Made by a program: the position numbers and the translations under genes. Source: Methanomicrobiales archaeon (GTDB taxonomy: Archaea; Halobacteriota; Methanomicrobia; Methanomicrobiales; Methanospirillaceae). Taken from it: a DNA stretch of 55,692 nucleotides. This document shows, piece after piece, positions 28,107 through 36,219 of the stretch (positions are counted from its first letter, which is position 1; each line of letters opens with the position of its first letter). Under the pieces are notes generated by a model. It did not search any database and was not told the origin of the DNA. It saw nothing but the letters and a program-made list of their open reading frames with translations. The stretch spans positions 1-55,692 of the forward strand of contig JAPKXQ010000101.1 in assembly GCA_026394765.1 (NCBI GenBank). The letters are read 5' to 3'.

Positions 28107-28982
28107 ATGTTCGAGGGAGTTTTTCCTGCGATTATTACTCCTTTTAAAAGAAATCCCGCACAGGATATTGATTTCGATGGCCTTCGGGAGAACATTTTGT
28201 TTCTCCTCGCTAATGGGGTCCATGGGATAGTCCCCTGTGGTTCCACAGGTGAATCTGCAACATTGAGCTTTGAGGAGCATGAACAGGTGATTGAGGCCGC
28301 CATCGACACGGTTGATGGCAAGGTCCCGGTCCTCGCTGGGACTGGTTCCAACAACACTGCAGAGGCAGTGAGGTTCACTCGCGCGGCAAAGGACCTCGGT
28401 GCTGATGGGGCACTCATCATCAGCCCCTATTACAACAAACCCAACCGCGCAGGCCTTGTCAAGCACTATACCCGGCTTGCTGATCTGGACATTCCCATTG
28501 TCATGTACAACGTGCCAGGGAGGACAGGACAGAACCTCCAGCCCGACCTTATAACTGAACTCGCGCACCACCCCGGCATAGTCGGTGTCAAGGAAGCGAG
28601 CGGGGATATCAGTCAGATCTCCCGGATAATCGAGGGAACGCTCGATGAAGACTTCGCGGTCATATCAGGAGACGACGGCCTTACCCTCCCGATCCTCGCT
28701 CTTGGAGGGGTTGGTGTTATCTCGGTCGCTGCCAATGTCGAGCCTGGACGGATGGTCGCTATGTTCTCGCACTTCTATGAAGACGAATTTGAAGAGGCGC
28801 TCGGGATCCATTATGAACTCTCTCCCCTCTTCCGTGCGATGTTCATCGATACCAACCCCATCCCGGTGAAGAAGGCCGTGGAGCTGCGGGGCATGGCGGC
28901 AGGCCCGGTCCGCCTCCCTCTCGATGAGCTTGACGATGAGAAGACCTTAAAACTGGCCGAGGTGCTCGCCCGCTATGATTGA
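28107..28982 (+). CDS. dapA: 4-hydroxy-tetrahydrodipicolinate synthase
   Basis: 291 residues. It condenses pyruvate and aspartate semialdehyde in lysine/diaminopimelate synthesis. Motifs: PAIITPF, GSTGESATL, the catalytic Tyr in PYYNKPN and the Schiff-base Lys in VGVKEASGD. No clear ribosome-binding site precedes the ATG, so coupling to rps17e is likely. It overlaps dapB by eight bases. Confidence 0.95.
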   Translation: MFEGVFPAIITPFKRNPAQDIDFDGLRENILFLLANGVHGIVPCGSTGESATLSFEEHEQVIEAAIDTVDGKVPVLAGTGSNNTAEAVRFTRAAKDLGADGALIISPYYNKPNRAGLVKHYTRLADLDIPIVMYNVPGRTGQNLQPDLITELAHHPGIVGVKEASGDISQISRIIEGTLDEDFAVISGDDGLTLPILALGGVGVISVAANVEPGRMVAMFSHFYEDEFEEALGIHYELSPLFRAMFIDTNPIPVKKAVELRGMAAGPVRLPLDELDDEKTLKLAEVLARYD

Positions 28983-29739
28983 CGCGGTTATCTGCGGGGC
29001 GTTCGGAAGGATGGGAAACACGATCAGCCGACTCATCTCTGAATCTGATGACATTCGAGTCGTTGGCGGGGTCGATGTTCGGGCTGGGACCATCAGTGGT
29101 GCACCGGTCGTTGCAAGTGCAGAGATTGGCGACCTCCTTGCCAAGACAAAGCCTGATGTCGTGATTGACTTCACTATAGCATCTGCTGTGGTAGCAAATG
29201 TGAAGGCCGCTGCTGCTGCAGGGTCTGCCCTTGTGGTGGGCACCACAGGGATCTCACCCGAACAGAGAGCCGAGATGGATCGGGCGATAATGGGCCATGT
29301 CCCTGCCGTCATCTCGACCAACTACAGCATCGGGGTAAACATCTTCTGGGAGCTGCTCAAGGCTGCGGCCCCGCTCCTGAAGGACTATGACGTGGAGGTG
29401 ATAGAAGCCCACCACAGGTACAAAAAGGACGCCCCGAGTGGAACGGCAAAGACTATCCTCCAGATCCTTGACAATGGGCTGGGCGAGAGGAAGAAGTGTT
29501 ATGGGCGCGAGGGGATGACCGATCGGAAAGACGAGATAGGGGTGCATGTCATTCGCGGTGGCGATATTGTTGGGGACCATAGCGTCCTCTTTTCGGGGAA
29601 TTATGAGACAATAACTCTATCTCACCATGCCTACGACCGCTCGGTATTTGCAAAGGGAGCGCTCCAGGCAGTGCGCTGGATAATAGAAAAAGAGCCCGGG
29701 ACCTACGCGATGGCTGATGTCCTCGGACTTGTACGGTAA
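28975..29739 (+). CDS. dapB: 4-hydroxy-tetrahydrodipicolinate reductase
   Basis: 254 residues. The N-terminal NAD(P) fold begins AVICGAFGRMGNTI; FTIASAVVANV and VGTTGISPEQ follow. The catalytic signature EAHHRYKKDAPSGTA is intact. It acts directly on the DapA product, and the gene overlaps dapA. Confidence 0.95.
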   Translation: MIDAVICGAFGRMGNTISRLISESDDIRVVGGVDVRAGTISGAPVVASAEIGDLLAKTKPDVVIDFTIASAVVANVKAAAAAGSALVVGTTGISPEQRAEMDRAIMGHVPAVISTNYSIGVNIFWELLKAAAPLLKDYDVEVIEAHHRYKKDAPSGTAKTILQILDNGLGERKKCYGREGMTDRKDEIGVHVIRGGDIVGDHSVLFSGNYETITLSHHAYDRSVFAKGALQAVRWIIEKEPGTYAMADVLGLVR

Positions 29740-29780
29740 AGAGACCGTTCAGAGAGAAGAAGAGAAACCTATTTTTAGGG

Positions 29781-29790
29781 TTTAATAAAA
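29781..29790 (+). promoter_or_regulatory. TATA-like box for the ferredoxin gene
   Basis: TTTAATAAAA lies 27-36 bases before the ATG at 29817 but only 6-15 bases before the ATG at 29796. An archaeal TATA box sets transcription about 25 bases downstream, so it supports 29817 as the start codon of an almost leaderless message. Confidence 0.45.
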
Positions 29791-29816
29791 ACCAGATGAG
29801 AAGATACGTGACAGCA

Positions 29817-29990
29817 ATGACCGCAGTTGTTGATGATACCAAGTGTACTGGGTGCGAGACCTGCGTGGACGAATGTCCCGCGGTCGCAATCGAGATGATG
29901 AATGAGAAGGCCAAGGTCATTAAGGACCTTTGCGTGGACTGCCAGACCTGTGTGGATGTCTGCCCATCTGAGGCTATCCGCATGGAATAA
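29817..29990 (+). CDS. 2[4Fe-4S] ferredoxin
   Basis: 57 residues. Two complete cluster motifs: CTGCETCVDECP and CVDCQTCVDVCP. Small cytosolic electron carrier. An in-frame ATG at 29796 would add MRRYVTA; I prefer 29817 because of the TATA spacing and because family members usually start just before the first cluster. It sits between dapB and asd and may simply be housed there; alternatively it supplies electrons to a neighbouring reductase. Confidence 0.9.
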   Translation: MTAVVDDTKCTGCETCVDECPAVAIEMMNEKAKVIKDLCVDCQTCVDVCPSEAIRME

Positions 29991-30038
29991 TGGGAATTGC
30001 TGATAGAGAATCTCCAATCAGATAAGGACGGTCACTGT

Positions 30039-31055
30039 ATGATGAACGTAGGCGTCCTCGGTGCAACCGGGGCAGTCGGCCAGAGATTTGTGCAAGTCCT
30101 TGCAGACCATCCCTGGTTCTCCCTCACTGCACTCACTGCATCTGAGCGGAGCGCAGGGAAGCAGTACCGCGACGTGGTGCGTTGGCGCCTCGATACGCCC
30201 CTGCCAGAACAAGTAGCGGACATCAAGGTTCGCCCAACTGATATCAGGAGCCTCAAAGACGTCGACCTTGTCTTCTCCGCACTTCCTGCTGATGTGGCAG
30301 GGGGTATCGAGACTGAGTGCGCGGTAGCAGGCCTTGGCGTCTGTAGCAATGCAAGCGCACACCGGATGGAGCAAGACATCCCCCTGGTCGTTCCTGAGAC
30401 GAACCCTGACCACCTGGGACTGATAGACCTCCAGCACGACAAGGGGTGGGACGGGTTCATTGTGACAAATCCCAACTGTTCCACCATTATGCTGGTCCTC
30501 GCCCTCACTCCACTCAGATCGTTTGCCTGTTCAGACATCAGAGTCGCGACGATGCAGGCAGTCTCAGGTGCAGGGTTCGAGGGTGTACCTGCAATGGCCA
30601 TTTACGACAATATTATTCCGTATATCGGCGGCGAAGAGCACAAGATGGAGACTGAGACCTTAAAGATCATGGGCTCGCTCCAGAACAGGTCTATCAGTCC
30701 TGCGCCATTCATCGTAAGCGCAAGCTGTCACCGGGTCCCGGTGATAGACGGACACACAATGGCAGTCTGGGCTGATATCAAAGCTACGGTTGAGGAAGTA
30801 AAAGAAGCATACCGGAAGTTTGTCCCCCCCATCAGTGGTCTTCCTACCCAGCCTGAAGCATCAGTCCTCCTCCTCGACGGAGATGACCGCCCCCAACCCC
30901 GGCTCGATAGGAACCGAGGGAGAGGGATGACGGTATCAGTCGGGCGCGTCAGGGAAGGACTCCGATTCGTTGCAATGGGGCACAACACAATTCGGGGGGC
31001 CGCGGGGGCATCAGTCCTCAATGCAGAACTTCTATTGAACCGACGATACCTTTGA
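30039..31055 (+). CDS. asd: Aspartate-semialdehyde dehydrogenase (archaeal/fungal type)
   Basis: 338 residues. It reduces aspartyl phosphate to aspartate semialdehyde, the shared precursor for lysine, threonine and methionine and, in these organisms, for ADH in the aromatic route. NADP fold LGATGAVGQRF, catalytic Cys in NPNCSTIML, and the active-site His in CHRVPVIDGH. The frame continues upstream to 29997, but the paired ATGs at 30039/30042 begin the conserved N-terminus and follow AAGGACGGT. Confidence 0.94.
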   Translation: MMNVGVLGATGAVGQRFVQVLADHPWFSLTALTASERSAGKQYRDVVRWRLDTPLPEQVADIKVRPTDIRSLKDVDLVFSALPADVAGGIETECAVAGLGVCSNASAHRMEQDIPLVVPETNPDHLGLIDLQHDKGWDGFIVTNPNCSTIMLVLALTPLRSFACSDIRVATMQAVSGAGFEGVPAMAIYDNIIPYIGGEEHKMETETLKIMGSLQNRSISPAPFIVSASCHRVPVIDGHTMAVWADIKATVEEVKEAYRKFVPPISGLPTQPEASVLLLDGDDRPQPRLDRNRGRGMTVSVGRVREGLRFVAMGHNTIRGAAGASVLNAELLLNRRYL

Positions 31056-31067
31056 GAGGTGAGATCA

Positions 31068-31394
31068 ATGATGATGAAGGACAACACAGTATTCGTAGGA
31101 AGCAAGCCTGTCATGAATTATGTCCTCGCAGTGGTGACACAGTTCAACAATGGAGCACCTGAAGTCGCGATCAAAGCCCGTGGAAAGGCCATCTCGAGAG
31201 CGGTCGACACCGCTGAGATAGCACTGAACCGGTTTTTAGACGGGGTTACGAAGAAGCATATCGTCACTTCTACTGAGGTCATCGATACCGACAGCGGCAA
31301 GACGAATGTCTCGAGCATCGAGATCGTGCTAGAAAATACTCGGCCTGGCACCTCCACAGTGCGAAACTTCCCAGTCAAGGAACAGCCCCAATAA
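31068..31394 (+). CDS. albA: DNA/RNA-binding protein Alba
   Basis: 108 residues. [19 protein letters not shown] and [18 protein letters not shown] are the conserved nucleic-acid-binding strands of Alba, a small dimeric chromatin and RNA-binding protein. Three ATG codons in a row start at 31068, preceded by GAGGTGAGATCA. It has a longer C-terminal tail than many Alba proteins. The gene starts 12 bases after asd. Confidence 0.9.
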   Translation: MMMKDNTVFVGSKPVMNYVLAVVTQFNNGAPEVAIKARGKAISRAVDTAEIALNRFLDGVTKKHIVTSTEVIDTDSGKTNVSSIEIVLENTRPGTSTVRNFPVKEQPQ

Positions 31395-31480
31395 TCCTCT
31401 TTTCTGATTTGGCCTGGTTTTAATCGACTAAATGCCGCAACCATAAAGGATATACCAGTGCGGTTCAAAGAGTTACCTCA

Positions 31481-31936
31481 ATGGTTCGATCTCTCTTCCT
31501 TGTAGCGATCCTGATCCTGGTCGTCGCATCAATTGCGCCAGCAGCTGCAGTGCCAGGGGATCGTTACAGCTACCTCACTGTGAATGAGGTAGTGGTCACG
31601 CTCGAGCGGGGAGATGCATACATACGAGTGAACTATACGATCGACGAAGGGGCGCGGGTGATCCTCCTCCTACTCGGGACACAGGATATCAAGGGAAAGA
31701 TCTTGAAGATCCTCAACTTTGAGGATGCTGAGTTAAGGTCGATAGATACCACCTCGGCAGAGGTATTCGTCCCTGATATCTCCTATAATTATGGGCGCGG
31801 GGTCTTCTGGTTCCCTGAACATTCATTCAACATCGTAATTCCTCACCTTACCATCATATCACCCCAGACCTCACGGGAATTATGGGTCACAAGCGTGTTT
31901 CCCGAGGGTATGGGATATTTCGCAGGGGATAACTGA
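31481..31936 (+). CDS. Secreted protein of unknown function
   Basis: 151 residues. A clear signal peptide (VRSLFLVAILILVVASIAPA) with likely cleavage after AAA at about residue 25. The mature part is predicted as beta-rich (YLTVNEVVVTLERGDAYIRV) with no further membrane segment. I do not recognise a family. It ends 62 bases before a strong palindrome. Confidence 0.7.
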   Translation: MVRSLFLVAILILVVASIAPAAAVPGDRYSYLTVNEVVVTLERGDAYIRVNYTIDEGARVILLLLGTQDIKGKILKILNFEDAELRSIDTTSAEVFVPDISYNYGRGVFWFPEHSFNIVIPHLTIISPQTSRELWVTSVFPEGMGYFAGDN

Positions 31937-31997
31937 CTTTTCCAGATATGACTGATATTCATCCCCCAAATATTGCATTTGTTTTCAGGAGAAACCC

Positions 31998-32018
31998 CAT
32001 GAGCGCCGAGCGCTCATG
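31998..32018. terminator. Perfect 9-bp palindrome (hairpin or operator)
   Basis: CATGAGCGC-CGA-GCGCTCATG: nine-base arms with a three-base loop. It lies 62 bases after the secreted-protein gene and ahead of the convergent DUF373 gene. No U-run follows, so it could equally be a protein-binding site. Confidence 0.45.
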
Positions 32019-32039
32019 TATAATGCATAAAAATCTGCA

Positions 32040-32088
32040 GCAGCCCCAAGTCTCAGCACGGTCTGCATAGGGCTGCGTTGGGTGCTGG
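32040..32088 (+). other. Candidate structured RNA or attenuator region
   Basis: GCAGCCC (32040-32046) pairs with GGGCTGC (32070-32076), and CAGCAC (32055-32060) can pair with GTGCTG (32083-32088); the two pairings compete. A TATA-like TATAATGCATAAAAA begins about 20 bases upstream on the plus strand. There is no open frame. Function unknown; it may be a small RNA. Confidence 0.3.
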
Positions 32089-32165
32089 AATGGGATTTTC
32101 ATTAGAATTTAAGATTATTTTGGATTTGACATGAGGAGAGAGCCCTATAAATCTCCCCCGGATTT

Positions 32166-33299
32166 TTACGTGATCTCTATCAGTTCTCTGGTGCCCTGTC
32201 GATTGACCCACCGGCTCACGAGGTACTGTGCAACAACGCCCGCTACAGATGCGATGATCCCTGCCAGTGTTCCGATAAAGATATGAGACCTTGAAGTGTC
32301 AGGGCTGAAAGGAAAATCAGCAACATTGCTCATCGCCATCACATAGACACTCGCACCATATGCCACAAGTCCTATAGCAGCGATGAAGAAGGGGAAGACC
32401 ACCACCTTTCCCAGTGAGTCCCGCTCATAGAGGAAGTTGTCCACGATCACACCAAGAGATATGATGATCCCTCCGGCCGTGAGCCACTGGACTGATCCAT
32501 AGAGGAAGGTGAAGAGGTAGAGGAGGATCCCAAACGTCCCGTCCAGAGAGTAGTGGACAAGGACACTCATGAGTCCCATGATAACTCCAAGAATGAGGAG
32601 GAGGACTCCAACAACATACGTAACGAGCGAGAACCGTCCCCTGTTGAGGGAGATACGGATCGAGTTCATGAGATCGTGGGTGACCTCATCTACCCCCAGG
32701 CCCTTGTAGAGAAGATAGATCCCGACTGCACCCACCACCACGATGATAGCGACCTGAGGATAACCAAAGAGGTTGGCAGCGGCGTAGAGTAGCATTGCAA
32801 GTCCGGGCGGGACAAGGATAAACCGTGAGAACTTCGGATCGCTGAGGACTTTTTTGAGGATATAGTACGTCCCCTCGAGGTTCGGTATCTGGTTCACAAT
32901 AACCCGGACGACCGATTGAACTGGCACCTGGGACTGAATTATAGGGAGGACAAACTCGTCTTCTGCGCCGTCTGATATCAGGATACAACCCGTTGCACCA
33001 GTCGTTGAAACAACATCGCGGAGATTTGCAGCGATTTTTCGGTCCCCCTCGAGCATATGCATGTGGTTGCCGGCAAGAATTGCCACGACTGCATCTTCCC
33101 CCTCTGCGACCAGCTTGTCATAGATCTTCACTGCCTGATAGATCGCATTGAGGTCTGAGTCTTCAGGGTCGGCAAGACCCAGGCGGGTCGCTGCATCAAG
33201 GCAGGCCGCACGACCAATTACGGGGCTCTCAACGTCTGCTTTGAACCCTATGTCGTCGTCACGGTCGACACCCAGTACAAGCGTTCGTTCACCCGTCAT
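32166..33299 (-). CDS. DUF373 family membrane protein
   Basis: 377 residues. The N-terminal soluble domain (about 1-150) begins LVLGVDRDDDIG and includes AILAGNHMHMLEGDRKI, both typical of the archaeal DUF373 family. The rest has about six hydrophobic helices (for example FILVPPGLAMLLYAAANLFG and VAIIVVVGAVGIYLLY), so the protein is integral to the membrane. The function of the family is unknown; the Asp-rich start hints at metal or phosphate binding. Confidence 0.85.
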   Translation of the reverse strand: MTGERTLVLGVDRDDDIGFKADVESPVIGRAACLDAATRLGLADPEDSDLNAIYQAVKIYDKLVAEGEDAVVAILAGNHMHMLEGDRKIAANLRDVVSTTGATGCILISDGAEDEFVLPIIQSQVPVQSVVRVIVNQIPNLEGTYYILKKVLSDPKFSRFILVPPGLAMLLYAAANLFGYPQVAIIVVVGAVGIYLLYKGLGVDEVTHDLMNSIRISLNRGRFSLVTYVVGVLLLILGVIMGLMSVLVHYSLDGTFGILLYLFTFLYGSVQWLTAGGIIISLGVIVDNFLYERDSLGKVVVFPFFIAAIGLVAYGASVYVMAMSNVADFPFSPDTSRSHIFIGTLAGIIASVAGVVAQYLVSRWVNRQGTRELIEIT

Positions 33300-33366
33300 C
33301 GCGCATCAGATAGAATCGTGATGGAATAACTATTAAGCGTTCCCTGCAAAGAGCCAAAAAAGAGGG

Positions 33367-34227
33367 TTAAATTAGTTTTGAGCGCTGGAGAAGGAGAATA
33401 TCATCGGTTGTGAGCTTTTCACCGGCACGGAACATCTTAAAGATGTGTTCGGCTTCTTTTCTCACCGCTTTCTGCTCTTTCGTTGTCTTGGTCTTCTTGG
33501 TCTTCTTCCGCAGGCCAGAGATGACCTTGTCATAGTCCCTGAGCTCTTTTTGGCACGCGATGAAGAACTTGTGCTCATCATCCGCCGCCTCCTGGGCCTC
33601 TACAAAGCTCTTGTGCGCCTGGTCGGCCTCCTCCCTTGACTTGTCGGCCTTCCGGTACAACTCTACCATGAGGTCATGGTGCTTCTGAGCCGCCTCCGCG
33701 AGATCGGTCACCCTCGCATGGAGTTCAGACGCCTGCCTCCGCAAGTCCCTCGCACTCTGGGCCTTCACACGGATCTCTTTATTCTGCTCAAGTTCGGCCT
33801 CTTGCTCTTTGATCGAGGTCTTCATCTGCTTGATCTTGTCGATAAGCTCCCGCTCCTTATCGGTACTTATGACCTCGGTCTGCTGCCTGAACTCCAGGTG
33901 CTCTATCTGTTTCTGGAGCTCCTTGATCCCCCTGTTCTTGAGGCCGCCGTGCTCTTTCTTGTAGGCTTCAATATCAGTGAAGAGGACATTTGCCTCGTCA
34001 TTCAGCTGGTTGCGCGTCTCTTTCAGGGACTGGACTTCGGAATTGAACTGGTCCCGGTTCTCCTTATTAGTCTGCGCCTCGTCCACATACTCCCTGGTCT
34101 TCGCATTCAGCTCGTTCCTCGTCCTCGCATGGGAGGAGGCCAGCGCGTTCAGCTCGTTACGTCTGTTCTTGTGCTGCTCCGACTCTGCGAGGATCTTCTT
34201 TCTCTTCTCAATCAGTTCGTTCAACAT
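33367..34227 (-). CDS. Archaeal coiled-coil protein (COG1340-like)
   Basis: 286 residues, nearly all charged and helical. Long heptad-like stretches (NELNALASSHARTRNELNAK; repeated RNELN and RDQFN units) run to about residue 230, with a small C-terminal domain KMFRAGEKLTTDDILLLQ. The match is to conserved archaeal coiled-coil proteins of unknown role, possibly structural. I chose ATG 34227 over 34248 because GGGGAGTGG lies six bases upstream of it. The antisense strand has a long open frame that is an artefact of the Glu/Lys-rich composition. Confidence 0.82.
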   Translation of the reverse strand: MLNELIEKRKKILAESEQHKNRRNELNALASSHARTRNELNAKTREYVDEAQTNKENRDQFNSEVQSLKETRNQLNDEANVLFTDIEAYKKEHGGLKNRGIKELQKQIEHLEFRQQTEVISTDKERELIDKIKQMKTSIKEQEAELEQNKEIRVKAQSARDLRRQASELHARVTDLAEAAQKHHDLMVELYRKADKSREEADQAHKSFVEAQEAADDEHKFFIACQKELRDYDKVISGLRKKTKKTKTTKEQKAVRKEAEHIFKMFRAGEKLTTDDILLLQRSKLI

Positions 34228-34690
34228 GCGGTACCACTCCCCGACCATCGATCCGGGTCATGCCTGTCTCTTATGACCGATCATGGAGATGAGATCATGG
34301 GCTTGCCATATCTGGCCTCATGGGCAAGGGGCATGCACCTTCCCCGCCCCCATCCACGGTTGTCCCGACATCACATCTGTCCGAAGAGAAGATGGACTGC
34401 CATGTGGGGCATGCGGTCATATACGGCCGACACTCCATGTTATTCAACTCCCGATACCATCCCAGGTCCTAGAAAATCCCCAGTCTTGCGACCCGTCACA
34501 CACCCTGGTGCACGTGAGGGATTCCCAAAGATTTTCTACTATTTAAACGACATTTTGCATATTAATAGTTTCGAAGAAAAAGAGACCGGTGGCGATGTGA
34601 ATGCGATCACACCTTTCCTGGCAGCATACCAGGACCATCACTGCAGAAACCCCCCCCATGGCAGATAGGGGGAGTACGGATTGTAACCTT
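34228..34690. other. Intergenic region with a long inverted repeat
   Basis: No gene supported. TAGAAAATC (34470-34478) and GATTTTCTA (34530-34538) are perfect inverted repeats enclosing a smaller CCCT...AGGG stem. AT-rich TATA-like sequence (about 34541-34566) follows. It may hold a small RNA or a long leader of the coiled-coil gene. Confidence 0.35.
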
Positions 34691-35848
34691 TTACCCGACC
34701 CACTCCAGTAGGCATCCCCCACTTGCAAGGTCCCGTGCTTTTCTGTTCTTCGGGAGCTCCACCGCCTTTGGGTGCGTTTTCTTCTCTTCTATCTCAGCGA
34801 CGACGTTCTTATACGATTCGCGGTGACCAAGGACCTTTGAGCCCTGAACTCCGGTCATTATCGCGAGGACACGGACTCGGCCTTCCATGTCATTTCTTAC
34901 TCTCGCGCCCCATATCACGTCAGCCTGGGGGTCAAGCTCGTAGGTGAGATTTGTTGCGATCTCTTCTGCATCCGAGAGGGTGAGATCGCTCCCGCCTGTG
35001 ATGTGGATGAGGCTCCCGGTTGCACCACGGTAGTCGATGTCCAGCATAGGATTGGAAAGACACTCGCGGACGACACTCTCAGACTTGTTCTGCTGTTTGC
35101 TCTCCCCTACGAGCATCACTGCGACGCCGCCCTTACTCATGATCGCGCGAACGTCCGCATAGTCGATGTTGATAAGGGATGGCTCAGTGATTGTCTCAGA
35201 GATCCCCTTAACTGTCTCACCAATGAGCTGGTCCATGACTGAGAATGCCTGACCAAGCGGGAGGTTGGGGACAAAACTCTTCAGACGGTTGTTGTCCAGG
35301 ACTATCACCGAGTCTGCAGCTTTTCCCAGGGACTCGAGGCCTTCTTCTGCGCGGATGAGGCGTGCCTTCTCGACCTGGAAAGGATAGCTCACCATACCAA
35401 CGACGATGGCACCCATGTCTTTTGCGATCTGGGCGACGACCGGGGCAGAACCTGTCCCAGTGCCACCACCCATACCTGCGGTGATAAAGACCAGATCGGC
35501 GTTTTCCAGGAGCACTTCGAGTGTGGGACGAGCCATCTCAGCCGCTCTCTTCCCCACATCCGGGTAGCCACCTGCACCAAGACCCCTGGTGAGAGACTTT
35601 CCGATGAGGACCCGCTTGTCAGCCTGTACCATGTCGAGGTGCTGCTTGTCGGTGTTGATAGCAATTGTCTCAGCACCCGCGACGCTCATATGGTGCAACC
35701 GGTTGACGGTGTTGTTTCCGGCCCCGCCGCACCCGACAATGACGATCCGTGGTTGACCGATGAAGTCCTCATCGGCCTCGGATACGCCACCCATCATTTC
35801 CTTCTCAATCTCCGCGTTTTTAAGCGCTTCGTTGATGATGCTCTGCAC
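34691..35848 (-). CDS. ftsZ2: Cell division protein FtsZ2
   Basis: 385 residues. Tubulin-like GTPase that forms the division ring. GTP-binding signature GGGTGTG at 127-133; [14 protein letters not shown] near 38 and [12 protein letters not shown] in the core. Phrases such as [28 protein letters not shown] and VAVMLVGES match haloarchaeal FtsZ2 rather than FtsZ1. In archaea with both, FtsZ2 acts mainly in constriction. The start is GTG with GGAGGG eight bases before it. The gene follows the RHH regulator gene by 12 bases, so the two share a transcript. Confidence 0.93.
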   Translation of the reverse strand: MQSIINEALKNAEIEKEMMGGVSEADEDFIGQPRIVIVGCGGAGNNTVNRLHHMSVAGAETIAINTDKQHLDMVQADKRVLIGKSLTRGLGAGGYPDVGKRAAEMARPTLEVLLENADLVFITAGMGGGTGTGSAPVVAQIAKDMGAIVVGMVSYPFQVEKARLIRAEEGLESLGKAADSVIVLDNNRLKSFVPNLPLGQAFSVMDQLIGETVKGISETITEPSLINIDYADVRAIMSKGGVAVMLVGESKQQNKSESVVRECLSNPMLDIDYRGATGSLIHITGGSDLTLSDAEEIATNLTYELDPQADVIWGARVRNDMEGRVRVLAIMTGVQGSKVLGHRESYKNVVAEIEEKKTHPKAVELPKNRKARDLASGGCLLEWVG

Positions 35849-35860
35849 GAAATTACCCTC

Positions 35861-36037
35861 CTAAACCTTGAACGAGACCTGGTCGCTGTCTTTTAAGACA
35901 CGTCCTGCACGCTTCTCAATGAGCTGGCGGACCGCGTCCCTGACTGCCTCAGATACGGTAGGAAACTCCCCAGCATCCACCATCTGTTCCATTATCTCTA
36001 TCTGTTGTTCCGGCAGTCTGATCGTGATCCGCTTCAT
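35861..36037 (-). CDS. cdrS: CdrS-type ribbon-helix-helix regulator
   Basis: 58 residues. The N-terminal strand MKRITIRLPEQQIEIM and helices with FPTVSEAVRDAVRQLI form a MetJ/Arc-type ribbon-helix-helix DNA-binding fold. In haloarchaea the RHH protein CdrS is encoded directly upstream of ftsZ2 and controls cell division; this gene has the same size, fold and position. The frame extends upstream, but GGTGAT seven bases before ATG 36037 decides the start. Upstream lies a repeated 12-bp motif that could be its own operator. Confidence 0.85.
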   Translation of the reverse strand: MKRITIRLPEQQIEIMEQMVDAGEFPTVSEAVRDAVRQLIEKRAGRVLKDSDQVSFKV

Positions 36038-36053
36038 CACCTTAATCACCATT

Positions 36054-36114
36054 TCTGACATATAGCAGACAATTGTCGGCCTAATGTCTGACATATAGGA
36101 CACATCTGTCTGAC
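36054..36114 (-). promoter_or_regulatory. Direct-repeat operator candidate before cdrS-ftsZ2
   Basis: TCTGACATATAG occurs exactly twice on the plus strand (36054-36065 and 36087-36098), 33 bases apart, about three helical turns. A partial copy TCTGTCTGAC follows (36105-36114), and the palindrome GACAATTGTC lies between (36068-36077). Read on the minus strand the unit is CTATATGTCAGA, which also resembles a TATA box, so a repressor here could block TBP. Confidence 0.55.
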
Positions 36115-36141
36115 CAGGGACAAACAGCAATTATTATTTCA

Positions 36142-36153
36142 AAGTATATATAG
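36142..36153 (-). promoter_or_regulatory. TATA box candidate for cdrS-ftsZ2
   Basis: The plus-strand stretch AAAGTATATATAGC reads CTATATATACTTT on the minus strand. Transcription would begin near 36120, placing all the repeated motifs at or just after the start site, a usual place for repressor operators. Confidence 0.5.
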
Positions 36154-36219
36154 CTTATCCAGATCCCTCGAACACAAACAATAAGTGACCGCTTCGGTAA
36201 TTTCTTTGGCTGATACAAA

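Noticed and set aside
33676-34668. Long plus-strand frame (330 codons) opposite the coiled-coil gene
   Set aside because: It is the antisense of a Glu/Lys-rich coiled coil, giving Leu/Val-rich translation with no motif; the minus-strand protein is clearly real.
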